Positions 9,233-18,104 of a DNA stretch of 34,074 bases are shown here, piece by piece; position 1 is the stretch's first letter; each line of letters starts with the position of its first letter. The notes under the pieces are model-generated. The model was not told where the DNA came from, ran no database searches, and was given only the letters and a program-made list of their open reading frames with translations. The stretch comes from Candidatus Neomarinimicrobiota bacterium. GTDB taxonomy: Bacteria; Fidelibacterota; UBA8477; JABMPR01. The stretch lies in contig JADHUM010000052.1 in assembly GCA_016784545.1 (NCBI GenBank), positions 1 to 34,074 of the forward strand, written 5' to 3'. The translations under genes and the position numbers were made by a program.

Positions 9233-10141
9233 TCAGTCCAAAAGATGGATGGCCTCAAACTTTTTAGCTTGGTGTTTCCTTTTTGGCCTAGCCTCAGCAT
9301 CTGCATTCTGCTTAATAAAATTCACTATTTCACTTTGATGCATACTGTTTCTGGCAATAAACCAGGTGGGAAAAGCAGCTGGGGTGAGACGTGCATTTTG
9401 CCATTCCGAGTGCGCGACTACTGGCTGAATTTTTGGCTGATGAAGTAAATTTTTCTTCTGGCGGATATCCAGATAGACCTGTTGATGACTTAAATTATAA
9501 TCCCCAAAAGATGATGAGCAGGCGTGGGTCAGAACCGAACTTTCGATATGAAAACCTGACCTAAAGGCTGCGGTGTAAAACATCTCATCATAGGGGAGTA
9601 TCATCTCATATGTTTGCCCACGCAGCAATTGAAAAAAAGTGCTTTCAATATTCAAAAACTGCAGACCATCACCAATAAATGTCACTCGGTCAAAATTATA
9701 TGTAAGTAATTCTTTAATTCTGGGAAGTACATCCCTACCAAGAATTGTCACGGTTACCATATTTTCATTATGACCATTTTCATGGGATGAAAGTGAATAG
9801 TTTTCCCAATCATAATTGATGGGGTATGACAAAGTGGAGAATAATTGCTCGTGAATCAGAGCTTTCAATTCGGGCTGTGTCGCATGGGTAGGGATATACA
9901 ATGTGGTCGTATAAATTTCCGGGGGATAAAGCAATATCCAGATTTCTGTGTCAGAATTAAGCACCCCGGCATGATCCAATATGGCCTTGATTCGTTCATT
10001 CATAGCAGCATCTCCAGGTGCCCGCCTATATGTCATCTCACTGGGGGAGGTTCCGTGTGGTTTCACGTAAAGGAAGAGTTCTGTTTTGTCCTTTAAGTAA
10101 GTGAGAAATAAACGGGCTCTGGATTTTTGTGCATGAATCAT
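9233..10141 (-). CDS. Hypothetical protein, weakly PilM-like
   Basis: A 302-residue soluble protein with no signal peptide. Residues about 50-150 follow the order seen in PilM-type proteins: a helix, then a strand (EIWILLYPPEIYTTTLYIP), then a helix with paired acidic and aromatic residues (LKALIHEQLFSTLSYPINYD), then MVTVTILGRDVLPRIKELL. The actin-like nucleotide motifs (DIG near the start, a GG turn later) are missing or worn. The C terminus is basic. No pilus genes are near; the gene stands alone, convergent with the YwaF-like gene across six bases. It could be a divergent PilM or DUF3822 relative, and fold assignment is tentative. Confidence 0.55.
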   Translation of the reverse strand: MIHAQKSRARLFLTYLKDKTELFLYVKPHGTSPSEMTYRRAPGDAAMNERIKAILDHAGVLNSDTEIWILLYPPEIYTTTLYIPTHATQPELKALIHEQLFSTLSYPINYDWENYSLSSHENGHNENMVTVTILGRDVLPRIKELLTYNFDRVTFIGDGLQFLNIESTFFQLLRGQTYEMILPYDEMFYTAAFRSGFHIESSVLTHACSSSFGDYNLSHQQVYLDIRQKKNLLHQPKIQPVVAHSEWQNARLTPAAFPTWFIARNSMHQSEIVNFIKQNADAEARPKRKHQAKKFEAIHLLD

Positions 10142-10382
10142 AAAGTTTTACCATGTTTTGTGTTCATAACAGGGTTCTATTTATTGTACTCAATTGTGAA
10201 TTTGATTTGACCAAAAATAATAATCCTAATCGTTTATGCAAGCTTTATTTATGATTTATTTAATTTTATATTAAATATATAGTAATTTGTGAAATATCGG
10301 ATACATAATGTGCAGGACTCCTCATTTCACCGTTGGTATTAATTGTCATTGTGGAGTGTGTGACTGGTGAATAGTTTTGATC
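10142..10382. promoter_or_regulatory. AT-rich divergent spacer between the PilM-like gene and manA
   Basis: About 240 bases without a gene. The middle (roughly 10195-10300) is very AT-rich and probably holds promoters for both directions, but no -35/-10 pair stands out. GGTGA at 10366-10370 is the only Shine-Dalgarno-like site near manA. Confidence 0.3.
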
Positions 10383-11597
10383 ATGTCAACTGCCAATAAT
10401 TCCGACTGTAAAGATGCAAGACCCTATCGCCTTGAAAATGCCATTCAGAACTATCCCTGGGGCACAAGAGACCATGACGCCTTCATCCCAAAACTCCTGG
10501 GGCTCGACCCAGAACCTGGACAAGCATATGCTGAATTATGGATGGGGGTTCACCCGAAGGCACCTTCATCGATAATCAATCTGGAAGAAGGTCCTCTCAG
10601 TCTCTCCAATTGGATTTTAGATGACCCACAGAAACGGCTGGGAACAGATAAGAGGCATATATCACTTCCCTATCTCTTTAAGGTACTGTCCGCTGGTGAA
10701 GCTCTCAGTATTCAAGCCCATCCAAACAAATTACAAGCTGAAAATCTCCATCGAGTGGATGCTGAACACTATCCTGATGATAATCACAAGCCCGAGATTG
10801 CTGTTGCCATCGATCATTTAGATGCACTGGTTGGGTTTATCTCAGACCAGGAATTTTCTACGCTTATGGAAACTCGTCCTGAGCTCAAATCATTGTTAAG
10901 CAGAGATTCCAGCCCCATTGATACCCTTAAAAGTGGTGTTCAAGCCCTGTTTCATATTAGAGAGAAGGATTCAAAATATTTTGCTGATACCACACACCAG
11001 ATTTATCAATGTCTCAGTCAAAAAGATAACCCTGATGAATCAGAGATCCTTTACCTGGAGCAATATGAGAAGTGGGGGCCGGAGGATATTGGGCTCATTT
11101 TTCTGTTCTTGTTGAATAGAGTTCACCTGGAACCGGGTGAAGCAGTATTTTTATCTCCTGGTGTCCCCCATGCCTACCTAAAGGGCAATATCATTGAGTG
11201 TATGGCGAACTCTGATAATGTCGTTCGAGTGGGATTAACTAACAAATTTTGCGATGCTGAGGCGCTTCAGAACATACTCGTCTATGATACGGAATCCGAT
11301 TATCGGGTTGCTCAAACCAGGCAGGGGTATCAGAGTGAGTATGCCACTCCGGTGTCGGAGTTCAGAATCAAATCACTTGAATTGCCAGAGGGAAAATCTG
11401 AATCATTCGCATCCCGAAGAAGTCTGACTATGTTCTTGCTTTTGGAAGGAGAGATCAGTTTACACTGGGGTGGGAAGGATAATTCCTGCACCTGTGTGTT
11501 GAAACGGGGTCATACCTTTATCACTCCAGCAAATTTGAGTGAATTCGATATATCAGCTCGCATGGACTCGAAGCTGTATCTGGTTGAGATCCCCTAG
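10383..11597 (+). CDS. manA: Mannose-6-phosphate isomerase, type I
   Basis: Interconverts fructose 6-phosphate and mannose 6-phosphate, a zinc enzyme of the cupin fold. Counting from the ATG at 10383 (404 residues), the metal ligands fall where expected for the family: Gln111 and His113 in QAHPNK, Glu138 in HKPE, and His263 in GVPHAYL. YPWGTRDHDAF and AELWMGVHP mark the N-terminal domain. A TTG two codons earlier (10377) is 6 bases after GGTGA and is a real alternative start. With the phosphohexomutase at 21412-22788 it could supply mannose 1-phosphate for GDP-mannose and surface glycans. Its stop is 5 bases from the convergent gene. Confidence 0.92.
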   Translation: MSTANNSDCKDARPYRLENAIQNYPWGTRDHDAFIPKLLGLDPEPGQAYAELWMGVHPKAPSSIINLEEGPLSLSNWILDDPQKRLGTDKRHISLPYLFKVLSAGEALSIQAHPNKLQAENLHRVDAEHYPDDNHKPEIAVAIDHLDALVGFISDQEFSTLMETRPELKSLLSRDSSPIDTLKSGVQALFHIREKDSKYFADTTHQIYQCLSQKDNPDESEILYLEQYEKWGPEDIGLIFLFLLNRVHLEPGEAVFLSPGVPHAYLKGNIIECMANSDNVVRVGLTNKFCDAEALQNILVYDTESDYRVAQTRQGYQSEYATPVSEFRIKSLELPEGKSESFASRRSLTMFLLLEGEISLHWGGKDNSCTCVLKRGHTFITPANLSEFDISARMDSKLYLVEIP

Positions 11598-11602
11598 ATT
11601 TA

Positions 11603-12181
11603 CTAACTGGCCTTGGCTTGAATCCGGAATTTATCTGATACAATGGTGGGTTTCACACTGGCCCAGCGTAACATGAGATTTACTGACTCGCTCATATCAT
11701 CCAGTTTAATTGGATCAAGAAAAGCTGTCACCTGTACAAAATAATCTTCCTCGTCTGACAGGCCCTTGGTATTCACAATAACAAGATTGCTTACAGAAAT
11801 ATAAGTGTCCTTTGCGGCCTCAATTGTAAAGAAACGCTCCAACTCGCCATTCTGTGAATTAAATAGATAATAGGTCTCCGTCTCCTCATCAAAACGAAAA
11901 CCATTCACGACTTCTTTCATCTGGAGCGGTGTCGCTTCCCCGCGTGCGAAGAGTTCGAAGCGAAAATGAAGGGTGATATTCTCGCCAGAGAGTAACACAT
12001 CATCCAGGGTTTCAGTAAATGAATCAGCCAGTTTGGTGCTGCAGACAATCTCATGTTTTACGCCGGAGTATTGAAGGTCAAGTCCCTCAAACCAGGGATT
12101 TGAGGTCACCACTGATGACAGAAACAATTGAGTAACTGCAATGAGGGAAGCATTAAAAGTCTGGGTTAAGAATTCAAACAT
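11603..12181 (-). CDS. Hypothetical protein, possibly DUF4390-like
   Basis: A 192-residue protein. The first 27 residues are mostly hydrophobic and could be a weak signal or membrane anchor. The rest is rich in beta strands: a segment LSGENITLHFRFELF, then FDEETETYYLFNSQNG, then FFTIEAAKDTYISVSNL and a C-terminal VNLMLRWASVKPTIVSDKF. This order recalls DUF4390, whose members are exported and of unknown function, but the match is only by eye. It follows the DUF3667 gene by six bases on the same strand and probably shares its transcript. No catalytic residues are apparent. Confidence 0.65.
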   Translation of the reverse strand: MFEFLTQTFNASLIAVTQLFLSSVVTSNPWFEGLDLQYSGVKHEIVCSTKLADSFTETLDDVLLSGENITLHFRFELFARGEATPLQMKEVVNGFRFDEETETYYLFNSQNGELERFFTIEAAKDTYISVSNLVIVNTKGLSDEEDYFVQVTAFLDPIKLDDMSESVNLMLRWASVKPTIVSDKFRIQAKAS

Positions 12182-12187
12182 GATACA

Positions 12188-13108
12188 TCAAGAATTGCCC
12201 ATGACAAGACCGACCGCTGTAGCAACCAGTGTAAGTGTCATAACCAATATGGTAGTTACTCCATAGCTAAGGAGCAACAGCACCATTTTTGTGGCAGTTT
12301 TGGAATAGGATTGCCCATAAAATTGTCTCATGGCGATAAATAAATATATCAAACTTGAAATTATTACAAGCCACATGGTCAATTTAAAGTCCAAAATGAT
12401 GGTCAAAATAAGGAGACTAAAAATAAAGGCATGGACGTGAATGCTGAAAACGAGATGCTCAATGTAGAGTTTTTTTCTGCGCCAGTAGAGTGCCTTTAGT
12501 TGAAGCGCTGCCACGGGAAGCAAAAGGAACATCATTTTTGCGAAATTATCACTAAAATTGGACAGAAAATCACCTTGATTGACATCATATTGCCCCCCTC
12601 CTAAGGACAATTGCATCCCTGATTGGGAACTATCAGGATCTACGGGTACCAGCCCAGACCCCTCATAACTCAACACATCATTGCTCGATGCAGTCTGCTT
12701 GGCTTCCAGTGCATTCTCCAAAGCATTATCAAGGTTACCTGTTTCAGTAATTTCCTTAAAGAATTCATTACTCTGAACGCTTGGGAGGAGGGTTTTAAGC
12801 GTGAGTGATAGAAAAAAAAGGACGCTGGCGACCAGATATATTCGAACGGGCGGTATGTATCTGACTCTGCGACCCCTCACATACTCAGAGGTCAAGAAGC
12901 CTGGTTTGGTAAAAAGAAGTCTCAGAGATCTCAATACACGAGAATCAACATCAAGCAGTTCTTCTAAGAAATCTGAGAAAAAATCCTTAAATGTGAGGCT
13001 GTAATCCTTGTTTTTCTGTCCGCACTCCGGACAAAATTGTGCGCTGAGGGGTGAGCCACAGTTTAGACATTCCGTTCGTTGCGGTATTCTTGGCTTTTGT
13101 TTACTCAT
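12188..13108 (-). CDS. DUF3667 family membrane protein with N-terminal zinc ribbon
   Basis: A 306-residue protein. A four-cysteine ribbon comes first (Cys14, Cys17, Cys26, Cys29 in CLNCG...CPECGQ), then the conserved DUF3667 block with DVDSRVLRSLRLLFTKPG and RGRRVRYIPPVRIYL. About five hydrophobic segments follow, interrupted between residues about 120 and 180 by a polar, presumably periplasmic loop. The family is common in the FCB group and functionally unknown; the cytosolic ribbon could bind metal, protein or nucleic acid. It is first in a two-gene unit with the possible DUF4390 gene and divergent from a small GNAT gene across about 80 bases. Confidence 0.85.
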   Translation of the reverse strand: MSKQKPRIPQRTECLNCGSPLSAQFCPECGQKNKDYSLTFKDFFSDFLEELLDVDSRVLRSLRLLFTKPGFLTSEYVRGRRVRYIPPVRIYLVASVLFFLSLTLKTLLPSVQSNEFFKEITETGNLDNALENALEAKQTASSNDVLSYEGSGLVPVDPDSSQSGMQLSLGGGQYDVNQGDFLSNFSDNFAKMMFLLLPVAALQLKALYWRRKKLYIEHLVFSIHVHAFIFSLLILTIILDFKLTMWLVIISSLIYLFIAMRQFYGQSYSKTATKMVLLLLSYGVTTILVMTLTLVATAVGLVMGNS

Positions 13109-13189
13109 AACTAAAGTCTAAATTTAGATGGAAATCTGGATAGGGTAAGTCTTTTTTCATAGTAGCAATTATTAATGGAGGGTATCTAA

Positions 13190-13630
13190 ATTTCACCTCA
13201 AATCGAAATACGTTCTGCGGCGGTTGAGCTCAATATCATCAACTCACTTGAAATGATGATATTTGGAAATGCCAGAGTTACTGCATCCCGATTGGAGAAG
13301 ATTCAGCAACAGCACCCGCTCCTTTTAATTGCCTATGATGGTGAACGTCCAATTGGTTTTAAACTGGGATATGTGATAGAAGGGGTCCGAACGTTCTTTT
13401 CCTGGTTGGGTGGAGTAGATTCTAACTATCGGCGACAGGGTATAGCCCAGGCTCTGCTTGATTTTCAGGAGCATCATGTTAAAAATGTGGGGATTGCTAC
13501 CATTTATTTTACCACTTTCGATCGATTCCCAGCAATGATTCAGCTTGGCAAAAAGAATAATTATGTCAAGGTGAAGACAGCACTGGAAGGTGGCGAGAAA
13601 AAATACTGGTTCGAGAAACAACTTCTCTAG
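13190..13630 (+). CDS. Small GNAT acetyltransferase, start codon probably ATT
   Basis: A GNAT acetyltransferase with the acetyl-CoA loop YRRQGIAQALL and a C-terminal MIQLGKKNNYVKVK. The first ATG (13253) is poorly placed: it has no Shine-Dalgarno site and cuts off strand 1. The frame is open upstream through QIEIRSAAVELN, a normal GNAT first strand, to an ATT at 13190. GGAGGG (13177-13182) lies seven bases before that ATT. The same frame also has ATG at 13175, but TAA at 13187-13189 stops it after four codons. So either ATT starts translation (146 residues), or a longer gene has acquired a nonsense codon, or a 125-residue form is made from 13253. Confidence 0.65.
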   Translation: MSPQIEIRSAAVELNIINSLEMMIFGNARVTASRLEKIQQQHPLLLIAYDGERPIGFKLGYVIEGVRTFFSWLGGVDSNYRRQGIAQALLDFQEHHVKNVGIATIYFTTFDRFPAMIQLGKKNNYVKVKTALEGGEKKYWFEKQLL

Positions 13631-13733
13631 TCCAGATTTAACGAGACAACTCATGGATTCAGAGACATTTCATACTTTCTCAGTTTTAACTGTTGGGTTA
13701 GTTTAAAGGCATTGCATTGAGGAGAGTCGGGTT

Positions 13734-14414
13734 ATGTTAAATATGAATAAAATCAATATCATCAGATCAGTTATACTCATCGTTATCATTCTTTCACCAA
13801 CATTTGCACGGTCACAGGCCAAAGAATCTGACGTAAGCGCCCTCCATCGTGAGATAGATAAACTCAGCGAGATGGTGACAAAATTCAAAGCAGAGCAAGC
13901 CAGATCTTACAGTCTGGAGGCTGAGCTTAAAGCACCCAATGGTGACTTTGACAAACGCGATAGTCTTAGACTGGTTCGATTGAAGAGAAAACAGGCAGAA
14001 TCCCGAGCCAGAATTGATCAAATCACCCTGGACATTATTAAAATCAGCAAACAACTGGAAGACCCAGGAAAGCGATACGCCTTGGCCAAGCGGATGCAGC
14101 AGCCCAAGGTTACCCAGAAAGCAACAAGTCAGGAAGGGACCCTCGACTCAACAGCAACCCCACAGCTAGTCAGTGCTCGCTCAATAGATTTATCAGCTGT
14201 AAAACTGGTTCGCCAGGGCAAATCTCTGGATCAGGCTCGGCTTCTTACCATCGATAAGCTAAGCGATAAACAGGTGCTGGCATTCTATCAGGATTTAAGT
14301 AAAGAGGCTCGCTACGAGTTGTATGATATTGCTGATGAGATCGTTCGCTCAGAAAAAGTTGAACTTGTTGATGCCCGTCGTTCAGCCATTTATTTCTATC
14401 TGTTCACCAAGTGA
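13734..14414 (+). CDS. Exported coiled-coil protein of unknown function
   Basis: A 226-residue protein beginning with a signal peptide (basic NMNKINIIR, hydrophobic core, cleavage probably near ARSQA at about residue 28). Residues about 32-120 are charged and heptad-like, consistent with a coiled coil. A low-complexity Thr/Ser/Gln linker follows, then a helical C-terminal region. No recognised domain or catalytic motif. It is preceded by GAGGAGAG and overlaps the following lipoprotein gene by four bases (GTGA), so the two are probably made together and may act together in the periplasm. Confidence 0.75.
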   Translation: MLNMNKINIIRSVILIVIILSPTFARSQAKESDVSALHREIDKLSEMVTKFKAEQARSYSLEAELKAPNGDFDKRDSLRLVRLKRKQAESRARIDQITLDIIKISKQLEDPGKRYALAKRMQQPKVTQKATSQEGTLDSTATPQLVSARSIDLSAVKLVRQGKSLDQARLLTIDKLSDKQVLAFYQDLSKEARYELYDIADEIVRSEKVELVDARRSAIYFYLFTK

Positions 14415-15328
14415 TCACTAGATTTTCCAGCTTAATCGCCCTGGCCCTGCTCATCAGCGGATGTAGCGGCGGCAAAATTTCTTACTACGAGGAGGGTGAT
14501 CTCCACAACCGTAAGTTTCTGAATCATGTCAAGCAGCGCTCTTCAGTACGGGGTGATTACTTCGAGGTGAAACGCAATGACAAGGGGCAGATCACATCAG
14601 CAAAATATTTTTCATCAGGAAAAAACCTGGTTAAAAAAAGCAACTATACCTATACCCGAAAAGGGCAACTGATGAGGCATCATCAAACAGAGTTTTTTGA
14701 CAATGGTCCACCACGCATATCAAAAGAATGGCATTACGCAAGAGGACGAGTAACCAAACGGGAAGAAAAGTGGTTTACCCGGTCTCATACTCTGGAAAAA
14801 AAACTATCTATTTATTACGATGCCAATCAAAAGCCATATCTGGAAGAAACCTGGGGTTTGGGTCGTAAGATTGAGAGTTCAACTGAATACCATTACGACT
14901 ATAAACATCGGCTTGACAAATCTCGACGGAACTTCTTTCTTCCCAGCGGCGAATTGCGGGATTACTGGCTAACCATTTATAACGATGAGATTCAGATTGT
15001 AAATGAGGATCACTACCTCCCTGATAATTCGCTCATCGCTTTTTACCGATATGCTTATCACCCTGTGAAAAGTTATCGAGAGCACGAAGAAATTTTGGAT
15101 GAAGATCGTGGCATATTTATTTCTCGTAAGTACGATGAGTATGGTCAGCTTCTCACTGAAGTGGAAAAAGATCGAAATCTTGACTTGATCAAAAAGACTG
15201 TTTATGAGTACAACGATAAACATCAACCCAAGTTGGTTCACGTGTACAACAAGGATGGGAAATTGGTGAAAACTTCAAAATATATGAAGCCCCGCATTCT
15301 AGAAACATTCAGAACGCCTGGTCTATAG
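14411..15328 (+). CDS. Lipoprotein with degenerate YD-like repeats
   Basis: A 305-residue predicted lipoprotein: the lipobox LISGC puts the lipidated cysteine at residue 18, followed by SGG. The mature part consists of recurring strand units of about 20-30 residues with tyrosine-rich turns, such as YDEYGQLLTEVEKD, YEYNDKHQPKLVHVYNKDGK and YYDANQKPYLEETW. They resemble RHS/YD or YwqK/MORN-type repeats but are too worn to assign. It starts with GTG inside the stop of the upstream coiled-coil gene. The DJ-1-like gene follows with its Shine-Dalgarno site overlapping this stop. Function unknown; surface or periplasmic binding is a guess. Confidence 0.75.
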   Translation: MITRFSSLIALALLISGCSGGKISYYEEGDLHNRKFLNHVKQRSSVRGDYFEVKRNDKGQITSAKYFSSGKNLVKKSNYTYTRKGQLMRHHQTEFFDNGPPRISKEWHYARGRVTKREEKWFTRSHTLEKKLSIYYDANQKPYLEETWGLGRKIESSTEYHYDYKHRLDKSRRNFFLPSGELRDYWLTIYNDEIQIVNEDHYLPDNSLIAFYRYAYHPVKSYREHEEILDEDRGIFISRKYDEYGQLLTEVEKDRNLDLIKKTVYEYNDKHQPKLVHVYNKDGKLVKTSKYMKPRILETFRTPGL

Positions 15329-15338
15329 GAGGTTTGTG

Positions 15339-15887
15339 ATGAAAAAGATTTTGGTGCCCCTGGCCGAAGGATTTGAAGAAATTGAAGCCATCACTATAAT
15401 TGACATTCTACGTCGAGCGGGAGCGGAGGTAATCATTGCCGCCCTGGTAAAGCGAAATGTTCAAGGTTCCCATGGTCTAAAAGTTGTTGCCGATACGGTT
15501 CTCGATGAAGTTCTCAACGAAAACTTTGATATGGTTGTACTCCCTGGAGGTGTCCCCGGAGCTCCAAATCTTATGGGTGATGCTAGAATTATCAAACTCC
15601 TGAAGGATCAAGCCTCGGCGAACAAGACTTCTGCTGCCATTTGTGCCGCCCCGGCAGTTCTACAAGAAGCCGGCCTCACCGATGGTAAGAAAATCACCTC
15701 TCACCCAGCCTGGGCTGAAAGCATGACAACCGCTGTTCACACTGGAGCGCGAGTAGAGACCGCTGATCTCCTGATCACAGGACAGGCTGCTGGCAGCGCC
15801 ATGGAGTTTTCCTTTAAGCTAGTGGAGGCACTCTATGGAAAAGAAAAAGTTTCTGAAATAAATGCTGGGGTTCTGGCAAAATTATAA
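15339..15887 (+). CDS. DJ-1/PfpI family protein
   Basis: A 182-residue cytosolic protein of the DJ-1/PfpI superfamily, close to the DJ-1/YajL branch: LVPLAEGFEEIEAITIID at the start, MVVLPGGVPGAPNL, and the nucleophile-elbow Cys102 in AAICAAPAVL. The conserved glutamate is in AEGFEE. Members are redox-sensing chaperones or act on glyoxal-type adducts; the exact activity is debated. AGGAGG at 15328-15332 sits six bases before the ATG at 15339, which is therefore chosen over the GTG three bases earlier. It is the third gene of the operon starting at 13734 and ends one base from the convergent hydrolase gene. Confidence 0.88.
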   Translation: MKKILVPLAEGFEEIEAITIIDILRRAGAEVIIAALVKRNVQGSHGLKVVADTVLDEVLNENFDMVVLPGGVPGAPNLMGDARIIKLLKDQASANKTSAAICAAPAVLQEAGLTDGKKITSHPAWAESMTTAVHTGARVETADLLITGQAAGSAMEFSFKLVEALYGKEKVSEINAGVLAKL

Positions 15888-15888
15888 G

Positions 15889-17118
15889 TTACTGACCCGC
15901 TGTTCTGATGCTGTCAAACCACGTTTCTGCCAGGATCATTGAGGGAATAAATCCACCGACATGATCTGCCCCAAGCAGGCGAACCAATTCTACACTCGTT
16001 CCCCCATTTGCCTGCAAAGATGCATAGGCACTTAAGGTGTTTGCAATGGAAACGGAGCTGTCAGCAGTTCCATGATATAACCTGACAGGTGCAATGGGAC
16101 CCCAATCCAAAAGTGTATTTTCTTCCAGGGCTTGCTGGATAGCTAATTCTTGACCTGCTAAAAAGGCCTCGGTAAAATCTGTTCTGAAAAGCGCATTAAT
16201 ATCGGTTGGCAATTGATCGTTCACATCACCCAACTCCTGGGAACCATCATATAGACCTGGAATCATAGTTGCATAGGGCTCATTAAAAATATCCGTAAGA
16301 CGATTCCATCCATAGATATCATCATATGCCACCACCACATAGGCCAGAAAGGCTGGAATGTCATAAGTATCTCTGCTCAGGAGGTGCCGCGTTGATCCGA
16401 TGAGGTCATAGGGACCAGACATGGGGGCAACTGCAGTCACATGAAATTCATCTGAATAATCTGCTTCAATAAATTTATGGGTGGCCATGGTGGCGTATCC
16501 ACCTTCTGAATAGCCAGCTAGAAATAGATTATCACTTATAACAATATCATTCTCGCAGGCATAGATTCTGGCAGCCCGCAGCATGTCAACCACGGCATTT
16601 GCTGTGAGTTCAGCATGGACATAGGGATGGATATCTTCCGAAATACCTAGACCAATATAATCAGGAGCGACTGCCATAAATCCACTCATGGAGAACATGA
16701 TACCATCCATGGCATAGAGGGGATTCACTGACCCTGTATTTTCTCGTTTTAGGGCAGTCCCGTGCTGTACACTCACCAGATCCATGGTTTCAACACCCTG
16801 GGGTAGAAACATGACACCAGAGGCCAGTGTGAGGTCACCATGCTTATCTCTGGTTTTATAATGAATCTTATAAGCATCAGTACTATGGGTCAATGTGTAA
16901 CCAATGGGAGCTCCAAACAGGCTTAGATATGGCTCAACCTGGGCTGGAGTGAGCGTCATTTGAAAGGTGGCCTCAACTAATTCACCTGCTTCACCAACTG
17001 TGTTACATGTCAACTCATCATCATCATTCTCACAACCGATATACACCGTAAGACTGACCATCATCATGCTGAAGATTAAAAATCGATTGAGTCCTTTTAT
17101 AGTATGTTCAGCGTTCAT
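15889..17118 (-). CDS. Lipoprotein alpha/beta hydrolase (secretory-lipase-like)
   Basis: A 409-residue predicted lipoprotein, with Cys29 in VYIGC followed by acidic residues. The mature enzyme is an alpha/beta hydrolase: oxyanion region LVSVQHGTALKREN, then VAPDYIGLG, nucleophile Ser204 in AGYSEGGYAT, an aspartate in YHGTADSSV and a histidine in GADHVGG. The layout resembles secreted lipases of the LIP/Aes type and predicted prolyl-oligopeptidase-like lipoproteins of the FCB group. It probably hydrolyses esters or lipids at the outer membrane or in the periplasm. GGAG lies seven bases before the ATG. It follows the PfkB gene by nine bases. Confidence 0.85.
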   Translation of the reverse strand: MNAEHTIKGLNRFLIFSMMMVSLTVYIGCENDDDELTCNTVGEAGELVEATFQMTLTPAQVEPYLSLFGAPIGYTLTHSTDAYKIHYKTRDKHGDLTLASGVMFLPQGVETMDLVSVQHGTALKRENTGSVNPLYAMDGIMFSMSGFMAVAPDYIGLGISEDIHPYVHAELTANAVVDMLRAARIYACENDIVISDNLFLAGYSEGGYATMATHKFIEADYSDEFHVTAVAPMSGPYDLIGSTRHLLSRDTYDIPAFLAYVVVAYDDIYGWNRLTDIFNEPYATMIPGLYDGSQELGDVNDQLPTDINALFRTDFTEAFLAGQELAIQQALEENTLLDWGPIAPVRLYHGTADSSVSIANTLSAYASLQANGGTSVELVRLLGADHVGGFIPSMILAETWFDSIRTAGQ

Positions 17119-17127
17119 CCATATCTC

Positions 17128-18027
17128 CTAGAATTGACTCATTATTACAAATTTATCATAACGGTCTTCCAGATCCGATTCTTCCAGATAGGTGATCCCA
17201 TCAACTGAAAAATCCTCCACACAGAAAGAGGCAAATACGGACCCAAAAACTACAGCTAATTTCATGTTGTCAAAAGAATGATCCATTGATTGATCGAGAT
17301 AACCAATGAGGGCACCAACAAAGGTATCACCAGCACCAGTTGGGTCCTTCACTTCATCTAGAATAAGCCCCGGGACACTAAACACCTGTTCCCCATGAAA
17401 GAGTAATGCACCATGCTGACCTTTTTTAATCACCACCCAATCTGGACCCATGGCTTGAAGTTTTCTGGCTGCCCTGCCATAATGACGCTCCTGGGTGAGC
17501 ATGTGGGCCTCTTCATCATTGATCACCAACATATCAACCCTATTTATGAGGGTTAGCAACTCATCCAGAGCCGTATCTATCCACAAATTCATTGTATCAA
17601 GAACAACGAATGATTCAGCCTCCAACTGATCTAGTACATGGTGCTGCAAACCTGGATGGATGTTCGCCAATAAAACATGTGCTGCATTTTTATATGTATC
17701 GGGCAGTGTCGGGTTAAAGGATTCAAATACATTCAGCTCAGTGAAAAGAGTGGTTCTGTCGTCAAAATTTTCTGCGTAGCGCCCCCCCCAGCGAAAGGTC
17801 TTGCCTTCTTCTATAACCAAGCCCTCTAGATTTACATGATGATCTTTAAAAAGCGTAAAGACTGGTTCTGGAAAATCAGTTCCTACAACACCGACAATGT
17901 TTGGATGGGTAAAATAGCTTGCAGCAATGGAGCAATAGCTACTGGATCCACCGGGAACTTCAGAAACTGAGCCAGCAGGCGCTTCAATAGTATCCAGTGC
18001 TAATGATCCAACAATGATGAGTGACAT
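17128..18027 (-). CDS. PfkB-family carbohydrate kinase
   Basis: A 299-residue cytosolic kinase of the ribokinase/PfkB family. The N-terminal SLALDTIEAP and GGSSSYCSIAASYF cover the substrate side. Signature 2 is DPTGAGDTFVGALIGYL, with catalytic Asp234. The ATP-side motif VVIKKGQHGALL is present. The sugar or nucleoside substrate cannot be read from the sequence. AAGGAA is five bases upstream of the ATG. It is the first gene of a two-gene unit with the lipoprotein hydrolase; a functional link between the two is not obvious. Confidence 0.88.
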   Translation of the reverse strand: MSLIIVGSLALDTIEAPAGSVSEVPGGSSSYCSIAASYFTHPNIVGVVGTDFPEPVFTLFKDHHVNLEGLVIEEGKTFRWGGRYAENFDDRTTLFTELNVFESFNPTLPDTYKNAAHVLLANIHPGLQHHVLDQLEAESFVVLDTMNLWIDTALDELLTLINRVDMLVINDEEAHMLTQERHYGRAARKLQAMGPDWVVIKKGQHGALLFHGEQVFSVPGLILDEVKDPTGAGDTFVGALIGYLDQSMDHSFDNMKLAVVFGSVFASFCVEDFSVDGITYLEESDLEDRYDKFVIMSQF

Positions 18028-18104
18028 GTCATTTCCTTATTTTCCGTTAAAAGTAACAGCTAGGCAAAATGCGATGTAATCCCTCCCACCACAATGAATT
18101 TCCA

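Noticed and set aside
13325-13654. 109-codon minus-strand frame over the small GNAT gene
   Set aside because: Overlaps the GNAT coding sequence almost completely, and the GNAT acetyl-CoA motif is on the plus strand.
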